A stretch of DNA of 64,000 nt from CAZYTM01 sp964649725 (lineage in GTDB: Bacteria > Desulfobacterota > Desulfuromonadia > Geobacterales > Geobacteraceae). Each line of letters starts with the position of its first letter. Within the stretch, counting starts at the first letter, position 1. The notes beneath the pieces are model-generated. The model saw only the letters and a program-made list of their open reading frames with translations. It searched no databases and was not told where the DNA came from. Location: assembly GCA_964649725.1 (NCBI GenBank), contig CAZYTM010000002.1:62001-126000 (forward strand). Reading direction: 5' to 3'. Positions 58,009 to 64,000 of the stretch are shown here, in pieces. Both the position numbers and the translations under genes were made by a program.

Positions 58009-59871
58009 ATGCAGACTTTCTCACTAAAAACGAAACTTGCCTTATGTTCTCTGCTGATCTTTCTCGTCTTTGCCTCCTCTACGGCATTCGTAACCATCAG
58101 ATATTTCCAGAACAGGTTCCAGCAATCGATAGGCAACCAGCAATTTTCCATGGTGACCCAGGTCGCCTCCGAATTCGACAGCAAGATCAAACTGGCAGAG
58201 CAATCACTTGCTGCAGTGGGGAAGAAAATCACTGCAGAGATGATAACCAACCCTGAAATCGCCCAGAAGTTTCTCAGCAGCCGGATAATCCTCTTCACCA
58301 TGTTCAATAACGGGATAAATCTCTTCAGTGCCAACGGTACCTTGCTGGCCGAAGCGCCTGATTTCCCCTCTCCGCTGATCGGCCGGAACTTCTCCGACAG
58401 GGATTACATCAAAAAGACGCTGGCCGCAAAAAAACCTATCATCTCCCCCCCATTTATTTCAATCCAACCTGACAGACACCCGCTGATCATGTTCACCTAC
58501 CCGGTTATGGGGCAAAATGGCGAGGTGCTGGCTATCCTGACCGGTTGTACCGATCTGATAAAGCCGAATCTGTTCGGGAGTCTGGTTGACACAAAGATCG
58601 GCAAGACCGGTTACATGTATCTGGCCACCACCGACAATCTCATTGTCATCCACCCTGACCCGAAGCTGATCATGAAAGAGCTGACAGTGGAAAACCCGCT
58701 CTTTAGTGAAGCCAGAAGCGGCTATGAGGGGAGCGGCCGGACGGTTAACTACCAGCATATACCGGTCCTTTCATCATTCAAACGGCTTGCGACAACTAAC
58801 TGGATCCTTGTCGCCAGTCTCCCTCTGAAGGAGGCTTTTGCGCCGGTCAATACAGCGATGCAGGGTGCCCTGCTCATAATCTTGTTCGGCGCAGGGACCA
58901 TAGCCATAATCTACTGGTACGTGATGGGGTATCTGATAACCCCACTGCAGCGGGTGATAGAGAACATCAAGGGGACCGACCGGTCTGACCTGACACAGCT
59001 CGGCTCGGTAGCAGTCTCCACCCGTGACGAGATCATGGAGCTCACCGTCGCCTTCAATACCCTGATGCAGCAGATCGGCAACGAGGCAGCAGAAAGGATC
59101 CGTGCCGAAGAAGAACTGCAAAGGCTCAATGATGAGCTTGAGCAGAGGGTTCTGCAACGGACAGCGGAACTGAACAGTTTGAACCGCGAGCTGGAATCTT
59201 TCAGCTATTCCATATCCCATGACCTCAGGGCACCGCTACTGCGGATCAGCGGTTATGCCTCTATCCTGGAGGAAGACTGCGCCGGCAAACTCTCCGCAGA
59301 TGAGCTGCATTATCTGGCCCGCCTGAAGTCCTCCTGCCAGATGATGAACAATCTGATCGAAGCCCTGCTCAACCTGTCGAGGATGTGCCGGGATGAGATG
59401 GATATCGTGATGCTCGACTTGAGTGCCATGGCAAGAGAAATATTCGCCACACTCGCAAGTAGCGAGCCGGAGCGCCTGGTGGAGCTGGCAGTCGAAGACC
59501 GGCTTCAGGTCCAGGGTGATGCGACCCTGCTCAAATCGCTGCTGGAGAACCTCCTTGGCAATGCCTGGAAATATACGGCAAAAACAGCGCATGCCCGGAT
59601 AGAGTTCGGCATGATGCAAGATGACGCACGGCAGCTCTTTTATGTAAAAGACAACGGTGCCGGCTTTGACATGAAGTATGTCGACAAGCTCTTTGCCCCA
59701 TTCATGAGGCTGCATGGAGAAAATGAATTCAGCGGTATCGGGATTGGCCTGGCCACGGTCCAGCGGATCGTCCGCCGCCATGGCGGGGATATCTGGGCTA
59801 AAGCGAAAGAGGGGGAAGGGGCGACCTTCTATTTCACACTGGGGGGGCAGGAGCCTGACAGGAGGGGGTAA
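58009..59871 (+). CDS. Cache-HAMP sensor histidine kinase
   Basis: A 620-residue membrane histidine kinase. Helix 1 (about 10-30) is followed by a periplasmic double-Cache sensor (40-280, with FSDRDYIKKTLAAKKPIISPPF and GKTGYMYLATTDNLIVIHPDPKL), helix 2 (285-305) and HAMP. A coiled coil (EEELQRLNDELEQRVLQRTAELNSLNREL) leads to the HisKA phosphoacceptor His404 in SISHDLRAPL and HATPase_c motifs (LENLLGNAWKY, VKDNGAGFD, GIGIGLATVQRIV). No cognate response regulator is adjacent. Convergent with the heat-shock genes; ribosome site CAGGAAT. Confidence 0.92.
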   Translation: MQTFSLKTKLALCSLLIFLVFASSTAFVTIRYFQNRFQQSIGNQQFSMVTQVASEFDSKIKLAEQSLAAVGKKITAEMITNPEIAQKFLSSRIILFTMFNNGINLFSANGTLLAEAPDFPSPLIGRNFSDRDYIKKTLAAKKPIISPPFISIQPDRHPLIMFTYPVMGQNGEVLAILTGCTDLIKPNLFGSLVDTKIGKTGYMYLATTDNLIVIHPDPKLIMKELTVENPLFSEARSGYEGSGRTVNYQHIPVLSSFKRLATTNWILVASLPLKEAFAPVNTAMQGALLIILFGAGTIAIIYWYVMGYLITPLQRVIENIKGTDRSDLTQLGSVAVSTRDEIMELTVAFNTLMQQIGNEAAERIRAEEELQRLNDELEQRVLQRTAELNSLNRELESFSYSISHDLRAPLLRISGYASILEEDCAGKLSADELHYLARLKSSCQMMNNLIEALLNLSRMCRDEMDIVMLDLSAMAREIFATLASSEPERLVELAVEDRLQVQGDATLLKSLLENLLGNAWKYTAKTAHARIEFGMMQDDARQLFYVKDNGAGFDMKYVDKLFAPFMRLHGENEFSGIGIGLATVQRIVRRHGGDIWAKAKEGEGATFYFTLGGQEPDRRG

Positions 59872-59956
59872 AGAGCTTGCCAGGAACCGATATCCTGATG
59901 ATCCATCCATTTAAAGCAAATCTCTGATTCCAGATCAACATAAGCACAGAACCAGC

Positions 59957-59979
59957 GAGGGCCTCATCAAGCGGCCCTC
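59957..59979. terminator. Hairpin between convergent histidine kinase and Hsp20 genes
   Basis: GAGGGCC (59957-59963) pairs with GGCCCTC (59973-59979) around nine bases. An outer CCAGC...GCTGG pair extends the structure. No T-run; may act in both directions. Confidence 0.5.
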
Positions 59980-59996
59980 AAAACATCCTTGCTGGA

Positions 59997-60479
59997 TCAG
60001 GATACCGGCACCCGGTAGCGGGCCTGCCGTCCTTTGTCCGGCTTGGCTAGCCGGATGGTCAGGACCCCATGTTTGAGGTCCGCTGCAATCGTCTTCTCAG
60101 CTATTTCGTACGGCAACTGGACAGTGCGGGAAAAACTGCCGTACCGGCATTCTGAAATAAGGCACCCATCACCCCCTTTCCGCTCGCGTACGACCTTCTT
60201 TTCACCTTTTATCGTTAATCGTCTGCCGACAAGCTCGACCAAGAAATCATCTTTTTTCAGTCCTGGTACTTCTACCCTGATGATCAGTTCATCAGCTGTC
60301 TCGTGCATATCGAGCGACGGGCCACCAAACTGCATGAAGGCTGGCAGGGTGTCGGCTGTGATCCGTTCCGGTCTCTGAATCTCTTTTTTCAACGGATTCA
60401 GTCTGTTCAGGAAATGGCCGACTTTGTCATGAACCCGTTCCAGCGCCTCATTCCATTTATTGGGCAACAGGTTTGACAT
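59997..60479 (-). CDS. Small heat-shock protein (Hsp20/alpha-crystallin)
   Basis: A 160-residue holdase chaperone. The alpha-crystallin domain spans about residues 55-150 (LDMHETADELIIRVEVPGLKKDDFLVEL, RRLTIKGEKK, YGSFSRTVQLPYEI, DLKHGVLTIRL). ATG at 60479 with a G-rich site (GGGGGG) upstream is chosen over a GTG three codons earlier. It is the most diverged of three tandem copies. Last gene of the sHSP operon. Confidence 0.93.
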   Translation of the reverse strand: MSNLLPNKWNEALERVHDKVGHFLNRLNPLKKEIQRPERITADTLPAFMQFGGPSLDMHETADELIIRVEVPGLKKDDFLVELVGRRLTIKGEKKVVRERKGGDGCLISECRYGSFSRTVQLPYEIAEKTIAADLKHGVLTIRLAKPDKGRQARYRVPVS

Positions 60480-60508
60480 TGTGTACACCCCCCTTTTAAA
60501 CCCCTTTC

Positions 60509-60907
60509 TCAGCCGACCTGGACGGCAATCCTTTTCGGTTTGGCGACTTCCGCCTTCGGAATCCGCAGGGTCAGGATGCCGTTGGCATAATCAGCATGGG
60601 CCTTTTCATGGTCGAGACTCTCGGGGATGGTGAACTGACGGTAGTAGCTGGCCAGTTCAAATTCCCGATAGGCCGAAGTACCCGGCATGTTGTGCTGCGC
60701 CGGAGCGCTGATGGTCAGGATCCCCTTTTCCACGTTTACATCGAGAGCATCCTTGGAAGCGCCGGGGATGTCAGCTGTCAGAACCAGACCTTCTTCTGTC
60801 TCTATGATGTTCACTGCCGGGCGGATATATTTTTCGGTCGACCGGGTCTCTTCACGAGCCTGAACATCCCGTTCGTCATTTCTTTCCGTAAGACTGTTGA
60901 CTGCCAT
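60509..60907 (-). CDS. Small heat-shock protein (Hsp20/alpha-crystallin)
   Basis: A 132-residue sHSP with a charged N-terminal arm (LTERNDERDVQAREETRSTEKY) and the crystallin domain PAVNIIETEEGLVLTADIPGASKDALDVNVEKGILTI, ending with the A..G-I-L-T-L-R-I-P-K motif (ADYANGILTLRIPK) and KPKRIAV. The upstream sequence AAAGGAGGTAATC is shared with the first sHSP gene of the set, evidence for tandem duplication. Confidence 0.94.
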   Translation of the reverse strand: MAVNSLTERNDERDVQAREETRSTEKYIRPAVNIIETEEGLVLTADIPGASKDALDVNVEKGILTISAPAQHNMPGTSAYREFELASYYRQFTIPESLDHEKAHADYANGILTLRIPKAEVAKPKRIAVQVG

Positions 60908-60943
60908 GATTGATTACCTCCTTTCCGAATAGACTCGTGTATC

Positions 60944-61393
60944 TTACGAAAGTTTGATTTCGATTTTTTTCGGTTTGGCATGTTCGGCCTTGGCCAGGGT
61001 GATCTGCATGATCCCCTCTCTGCAACTTGCGGTGATCTTTTCCGGATCGATATCGACCGGCAGTTCAAGAGTCCGCGAGAACTTGCCTGAACCGAGTTCG
61101 GAACGGTGCACGATCTGACCCTCCTTTTCCACGAACGGTTTACGCTCCCCGCTGATGGTGATAGTATTCCGCAGCACGGTCAGATCGACATCCTTCGGAT
61201 CAACGCCGGGAACCAGAGCCTCAATATAGACATTACCTTCGTCCTCACTGAAGTTGACCAGCGGGAAACGACGGGTGGTAACCGGCGAAAGGAATGTCGA
61301 TCCTAATGGCCGGTTGTACCCGGCGCCACGGAATGCTTCATCAATCTCCCTTCTCAGATTGTCCAGTTCTTTGAATACATCCCAGGTTGCCAT
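60944..61393 (-). CDS. Small heat-shock protein (Hsp20/alpha-crystallin), first of three
   Basis: A 149-residue sHSP starting MATWDVFKELDNLRREIDEAF, the typical N-terminus of the HSP20 class found in many Geobacter-like bacteria. The domain core is FSEDEGNVYIEALVPGVDPKDVDLTV, NTITISGERK, FSRTLELPVDID and CREGIMQITLAKAE. AAGGAGGT precedes the ATG. It heads the operon, so the promoter region at 61433-61460 should control all three genes. Confidence 0.94.
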   Translation of the reverse strand: MATWDVFKELDNLRREIDEAFRGAGYNRPLGSTFLSPVTTRRFPLVNFSEDEGNVYIEALVPGVDPKDVDLTVLRNTITISGERKPFVEKEGQIVHRSELGSGKFSRTLELPVDIDPEKITASCREGIMQITLAKAEHAKPKKIEIKLS

Positions 61394-61432
61394 GTGGATT
61401 ACCTCCTTTCGATAAGTGTATTTCTGCTAAAA

Positions 61433-61460
61433 AAATAAGTATGCATTTTTTGAATGTCAA
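61433..61460 (-). promoter_or_regulatory. Candidate heat-shock operon promoter
   Basis: On the minus strand a C-run is followed by TTGACA (61460-61455) and an A/T-rich stretch with GCATACTTA. The -35 is clear. The -10 is not a standard TATAAT at 17 bases, so a sigma-32-like promoter is possible. Between here and 61728 I see only an imperfect CCCGATAC...GTACCGGG hairpin. Confidence 0.35.
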
Positions 61461-61728
61461 GGGGGGGTTGGAAAAGTCGATTTACCTGCAAAAGGGTTGA
61501 AACATGACGCGGGAATGAGCTTCAACAGCTTCGGCCAGGAGATCAGAGCCCCCCGGAAAAAGCAAAAACCCGATACTTTTAGTTACAGTACCGGGCAGAC
61601 TCTTACTGATTTATCGTTATCAGCAACAAGTTACATAACCTGCCAACGTCCCCTCAGTTTTGCACAATGACCAGTGAAATGATCGGACAAGAAATAACAC
61701 CGTTCATGGCTTTGCCAGAAAATTGTTG

Positions 61729-61746
61729 ATATCTGTTCTCAGATAT
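61729..61746. promoter_or_regulatory. Operator-like palindrome before the MNT-type gene
   Basis: ATATCTG (61729-61735) and CAGATAT (61740-61746) are perfect arms around TTCT, 19 bases before the ATG at 61765. Since the gene encodes a winged-helix domain, autoregulation at this site is plausible. Confidence 0.5.
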
Positions 61747-61764
61747 ATTACAAATGATGCCAAT

Positions 61765-62388
61765 ATGAGAACAAAACTGACAAAAGCAGAAATCAAATCT
61801 TCTGGTCTGGCTGAAACACTTTTCAGCGATTACCGGCGCCGCATATTGGCCCTTTTGCTGTTACGTCCCGACGAGAATTTCCATGTCCGGGAGATATCCC
61901 GTCTGACCGGAGTACCGGCCGGATCGCTGCATCGAGAGCTCAAGCTCTTGACCTCCGCCGGACTCCTTTCGCGGCAGGCCATGGGGAACCAGGTCCGCTA
62001 CCGGGCCGAACTGGACTGCCCCATTTTTCATGAACTGGCCGGTATCTTTCGCAAAACAAGCGGTCTGGCGGATATCATACGGTCAGCCTTGCAGCCCTTG
62101 TCAGCGGGCATTACCGTAGCGTTCATTTTCGGTTCCGTAGCCAAAGGGGAAGAACGGGCGACCAGCGATGTGGATATCTGTGTCATCGGGACGGCATCCT
62201 TTACTGACGTCGTAGTTGCTCTGGCGGATATGAACCAGAAACTTGGCCGGGAAATCAATCCGATAGTAATGCCCTACAAACAGTTCACGGCAAAGCTGAC
62301 TGCCGGCGAACAGTTTGCAACGCGCATCATGAACGAACCGAAACTCTTTCTGATTGGTGACGAACATGTCCTTGGAAAACCTGCATAA
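61765..62388 (+). CDS. Winged-helix protein with MNT-type nucleotidyltransferase domain
   Basis: A 207-residue protein. Residues 10-85 are a winged helix (LALLLLRPDENFHVREISRLTGVPAGSLHRELKLLTSAGLLSR). Residues 110-200 are a minimal nucleotidyltransferase with FIFGSVAKGEERATSDVDICVIG (GSxxxG...SDxD). In MntA-type antitoxins this domain AMPylates the HEPN toxin encoded next door. Here the adjacent HEPN gene is only a stump. The start is taken at ATG 61765; an upstream TTG would run through the palindrome. Confidence 0.82.
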   Translation: MRTKLTKAEIKSSGLAETLFSDYRRRILALLLLRPDENFHVREISRLTGVPAGSLHRELKLLTSAGLLSRQAMGNQVRYRAELDCPIFHELAGIFRKTSGLADIIRSALQPLSAGITVAFIFGSVAKGEERATSDVDICVIGTASFTDVVVALADMNQKLGREINPIVMPYKQFTAKLTAGEQFATRIMNEPKLFLIGDEHVLGKPA

Positions 62389-62449
62389 TCTGGAAAAGAT
62401 TGGGCAGTTGAAAAGCCACGTGACCGGCAAGGAAGAGATGCAGCTGTAG
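62366..62449 (+). pseudogene. Truncated HEPN-domain partner of the MNT gene
   Basis: Beginning inside the MNT gene, ATG at 62366 reads MSLENLHNLEKIGQLK...EEMQL and stops after 27 codons. This is the opening of HEPN proteins that pair with MNT nucleotidyltransferases (usually about 130 residues, starting MSLENLxxLxxIGQLK), from memory of that family. The rest, including the RX4-6H RNase motif, is absent, and no continuation is seen in any frame nearby. Confidence 0.6.
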
Positions 62450-62821
62450 ATCGGCATTGCGATATGACCAACTATCGGCGTCCAATATTGACCAATAATA
62501 TTTTGTATTTCAACGACAAACAGGCTGTTAATGATTCTTGTGGGTCACACATCGATGCTGTTTTAGGACAATATTGATATCTGATTAACTGTAAAACGGG
62601 AGAGGAGATTATCAGCTGGAACCAGGGTCTCCGGGGCATGCTAGTTGACTAATCAACAACGACCCTTTTGTTCTCTTGGTTGCTGTGCCATCGTGTCGAA
62701 TTGTTTATAGCTTGAAATTGCAGGTTTGATAGGTGGGTATTAGCAGATTGATGTCTGTAAAATGTCTTGGTATAGTTGAATCATTCTAATTGAAATAACG
62801 GGATTTTCAGGGAGGAGAATA
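62450..62821 (+). other. A+T-rich noncoding stretch before the PRTase-like gene
   Basis: No gene seen. The stretch is richer in A+T than the flanking chromosome and holds small inverted repeats (GTTGA-CTAA-TCAAC at 62644-62657). It marks the transition from the HEPN stump to the accessory pair. A promoter for that pair must lie here, but I cannot place it with confidence. Confidence 0.5.
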
Positions 62822-63742
62822 GTGTCATTCACAGTGCCTACAGATGGTCTGACGTACATCTCCAAGATAATCGAAAGATGTGAGAATCTGATTAGCTACG
62901 GGGTTTGGGAAGGTATTCCTCTGACCAAATTGTACAATTGGCTAGCCAATTTTGAAACCGATGAAGACCGCTACTTTGCGGCATGTTTGCTGGATATCTT
63001 AATTTATCGTTCCGAACCTCAAACCTTAGCAATGATAGGGCAACTTTTTACCCGTATACTTCCCGATTTGAATATCAAATTTCCGATGCCGATTGCCCCT
63101 ATTAATGATTGGATAGCACATCTTAATAGAGCCACTTTAGTGACCGACCCAGGAGTAAGATTTGTCGCAGTTATCCAGCATAGTGACCACCCTGGCAAGA
63201 GTGGGGACGTGATTGCAAGGGATTTCAAAAGGAAATTCAACATAAACCAAAACCTTTTGATAGACGCATCAAAAGTCCTGGAAATGCATGGCAGGGGCGT
63301 TAACTGCTTTATTTTCATCGATGATTTCCTTGGGACTGGGGACCAATTCAACAAGGTCATCGTTAAAGAACAAATAGACACTATTCTTCCGCTCATATAT
63401 GCGGCCTACACACCACTTGTTGCATATGGAACAGGCATCCAAACAATTGAAGGTAGATTTCCCGCCATCCACGTTTCTCCAGTAGAAACACTTACTGAAG
63501 CATATTCAGTATTTAGCAATACTTGCCGGTGTTTTGAAGATGATGAGAACAATGTAGCATCGGCAAAGGATTTTTACTGTGACCTCCTTCAGCGGAAAGG
63601 CATTAACCTGACAGGAGCCAACAGACTAGGTTATGGTGGCCTTGAGCTAGCTTACGCCTTTAATCATGCAATTCCGGATAACTGTTTGCCACTCTTTTGG
63701 TGGTACGAAAATCCTGATTTTAGCCCACTTTTTGATAGGTGA
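62822..63742 (+). CDS. PRTase-like conflict-system protein
   Basis: A 306-residue protein starting at GTG six bases after GGAGGAG. The phosphoribosyltransferase-like core is shown by GVNCFIFIDDFLGTGDQ, which matches the PRPP-binding D-D-x-x-x-T-G loop, followed by the beta strand PLVAYGTGIQTI. The N-terminal 120 residues are helical. I compare it with the PRTase-CE group, found beside ATPases in predicted bacterial immune or conflict islands. Base composition is more A+T-rich than the core genes. Ends four bases before the ATPase gene. Substrate or effector role is unknown. Confidence 0.65.
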   Translation: MSFTVPTDGLTYISKIIERCENLISYGVWEGIPLTKLYNWLANFETDEDRYFAACLLDILIYRSEPQTLAMIGQLFTRILPDLNIKFPMPIAPINDWIAHLNRATLVTDPGVRFVAVIQHSDHPGKSGDVIARDFKRKFNINQNLLIDASKVLEMHGRGVNCFIFIDDFLGTGDQFNKVIVKEQIDTILPLIYAAYTPLVAYGTGIQTIEGRFPAIHVSPVETLTEAYSVFSNTCRCFEDDENNVASAKDFYCDLLQRKGINLTGANRLGYGGLELAYAFNHAIPDNCLPLFWWYENPDFSPLFDR

Positions 63743-63746
63743 CTTT

Positions 63747-64000
63747 ATGACACTCAGAAATGCGTTACAAGACTCGCTTGCTAAGAACCGTGCTGAGGAA
63801 ATTGGGCACGACGTATGGGAACACTTCGTTATCCCGACCTTTTATGACAAGCTCGATTTGGAAACCGCAAAGAAGCCTCGGATTATAATTGGTGGGCGTG
63901 GCTGCGGAAAGACTATGCTGCTGAGATACTTGTCCCATGAAAGTGCCTTTTCCCTAAAGCGAAAAGATATCACCCAAAACATACTCACCCATATCGGCTT
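63747..64000 (+). CDS. P-loop ATPase, N-terminal part (cut by window end)
   Basis: ATG at 63747 opens a frame that continues to the window edge (84 codons). It reads MTLRNALQDSLAKNRAEEIG, then PRIIIGGRGCGKTMLLRYLS, with the Walker A GGRGCGKT. The start is four bases after the PRTase-like stop, so both form an operon. The remaining ATPase motifs lie outside. This looks like an STAND- or ORC-like ATPase of the kind that partners PRTase-type effectors; the exact class cannot be set. Confidence 0.65.
   Translation, partial: MTLRNALQDSLAKNRAEEIGHDVWEHFVIPTFYDKLDLETAKKPRIIIGGRGCGKTMLLRYLSHESAFSLKRKDITQNILTHIG

Noticed and set aside
1..64000. tRNA, rRNA, CRISPR arrays and intact insertion sequences
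   Set aside because: I looked for tRNA T-loop sequences, repeat-spacer patterns and transposase genes and found none that hold up.

Overview
The window looks like a chromosomal segment of a Geobacter-type deltaproteobacterium (Desulfuromonadales/Desulfobacterota). I infer this from a DmsE/MtrB-like cytochrome-porin pair, a three-piece archaeal-type glutamate synthase with ferredoxin modules, a bacteriohemerythrin, many c-di-GMP effectors (PilZ, two MshEN-domain proteins, HD-GYP), short-repeat DNA of kinds I associate with this group, and moderately GC-rich coding DNA. No 16S or other decisive marker is present, so the genus is inference. No rRNA, tRNA, CRISPR array or complete insertion sequence was seen.

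Layout. 1-2.4 kb: exopolysaccharide export genes (Wzz/GumC-like, cut by the window edge, and Wza-like) on the minus strand. 2.4-3.6 kb: repeat-rich DNA around a YhbY RNA-binding protein and a small ferredoxin bracketed by heptanucleotide arrays. 3.6-8.3 kb: housekeeping genes (dGTPase-like, class II aldolase, rsmD, coaD, aminotransferase). 8.7-9.7 kb: a membrane-anchored PilZ protein. 9.9-15.3 kb: a five-gene glutamate synthase operon behind a sigma-54-type promoter. 15.5-17.8 kb: sppA, a YfcE-like phosphodiesterase, a response regulator and a Cys-tailed protein. 17.9-24.7 kb: a minus-strand run with an ABC binding protein, MtrB/PioB-like barrel, DmsE-like multiheme cytochrome, MlaF-like ATPase, membrane proteins and a TPR protein. 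25-31.4 kb: amt behind a second sigma-54-type promoter, two MshEN proteins, gltX, yacG-like, a PPC-domain gene and hemerythrin. 31.5-33.8 kb: STAS plus SpoIIE phosphatase. 33.8-47.8 kb: opine-dehydrogenase-like enzyme, MFS exporter, several secreted hydrolases and lipoproteins, HD-GYP, APC permease and another MFS transporter.

The most unusual part is 47.8-56.6 kb. Seven closely spaced plus-strand genes encode two phenylacetate-CoA-ligase-like enzymes, a LuxE-like acyl-protein synthetase, a LuxC-like acyl reductase fused to another PaaK-like domain, a degenerate RsbW-type domain fused to a GNAT acetyltransferase, an intact RsbW-type kinase and a STAS protein. There is no luciferase. The simplest reading is an acyl-activation and aldehyde-forming pathway under, or coupled to, a partner switch. 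The STAS/SpoIIE pair at 31.5-33.8 kb could be the phosphatase arm.

The last part, 56.7-64 kb, carries an M23-like protein, a YbaN-like protein, a Cache-HAMP histidine kinase, three tandem small heat-shock proteins, and then an accessory zone. That zone has an MNT-type nucleotidyltransferase with a 27-codon stump of a HEPN partner, an A+T-richer gap, and a two-gene unit (a PRTase-like protein and a P-loop ATPase cut by the window end) resembling a bacterial conflict system.

Nitrogen assimilation genes appear to share sigma-54 control. C-di-GMP sensing and partner-switch signalling recur through the window.
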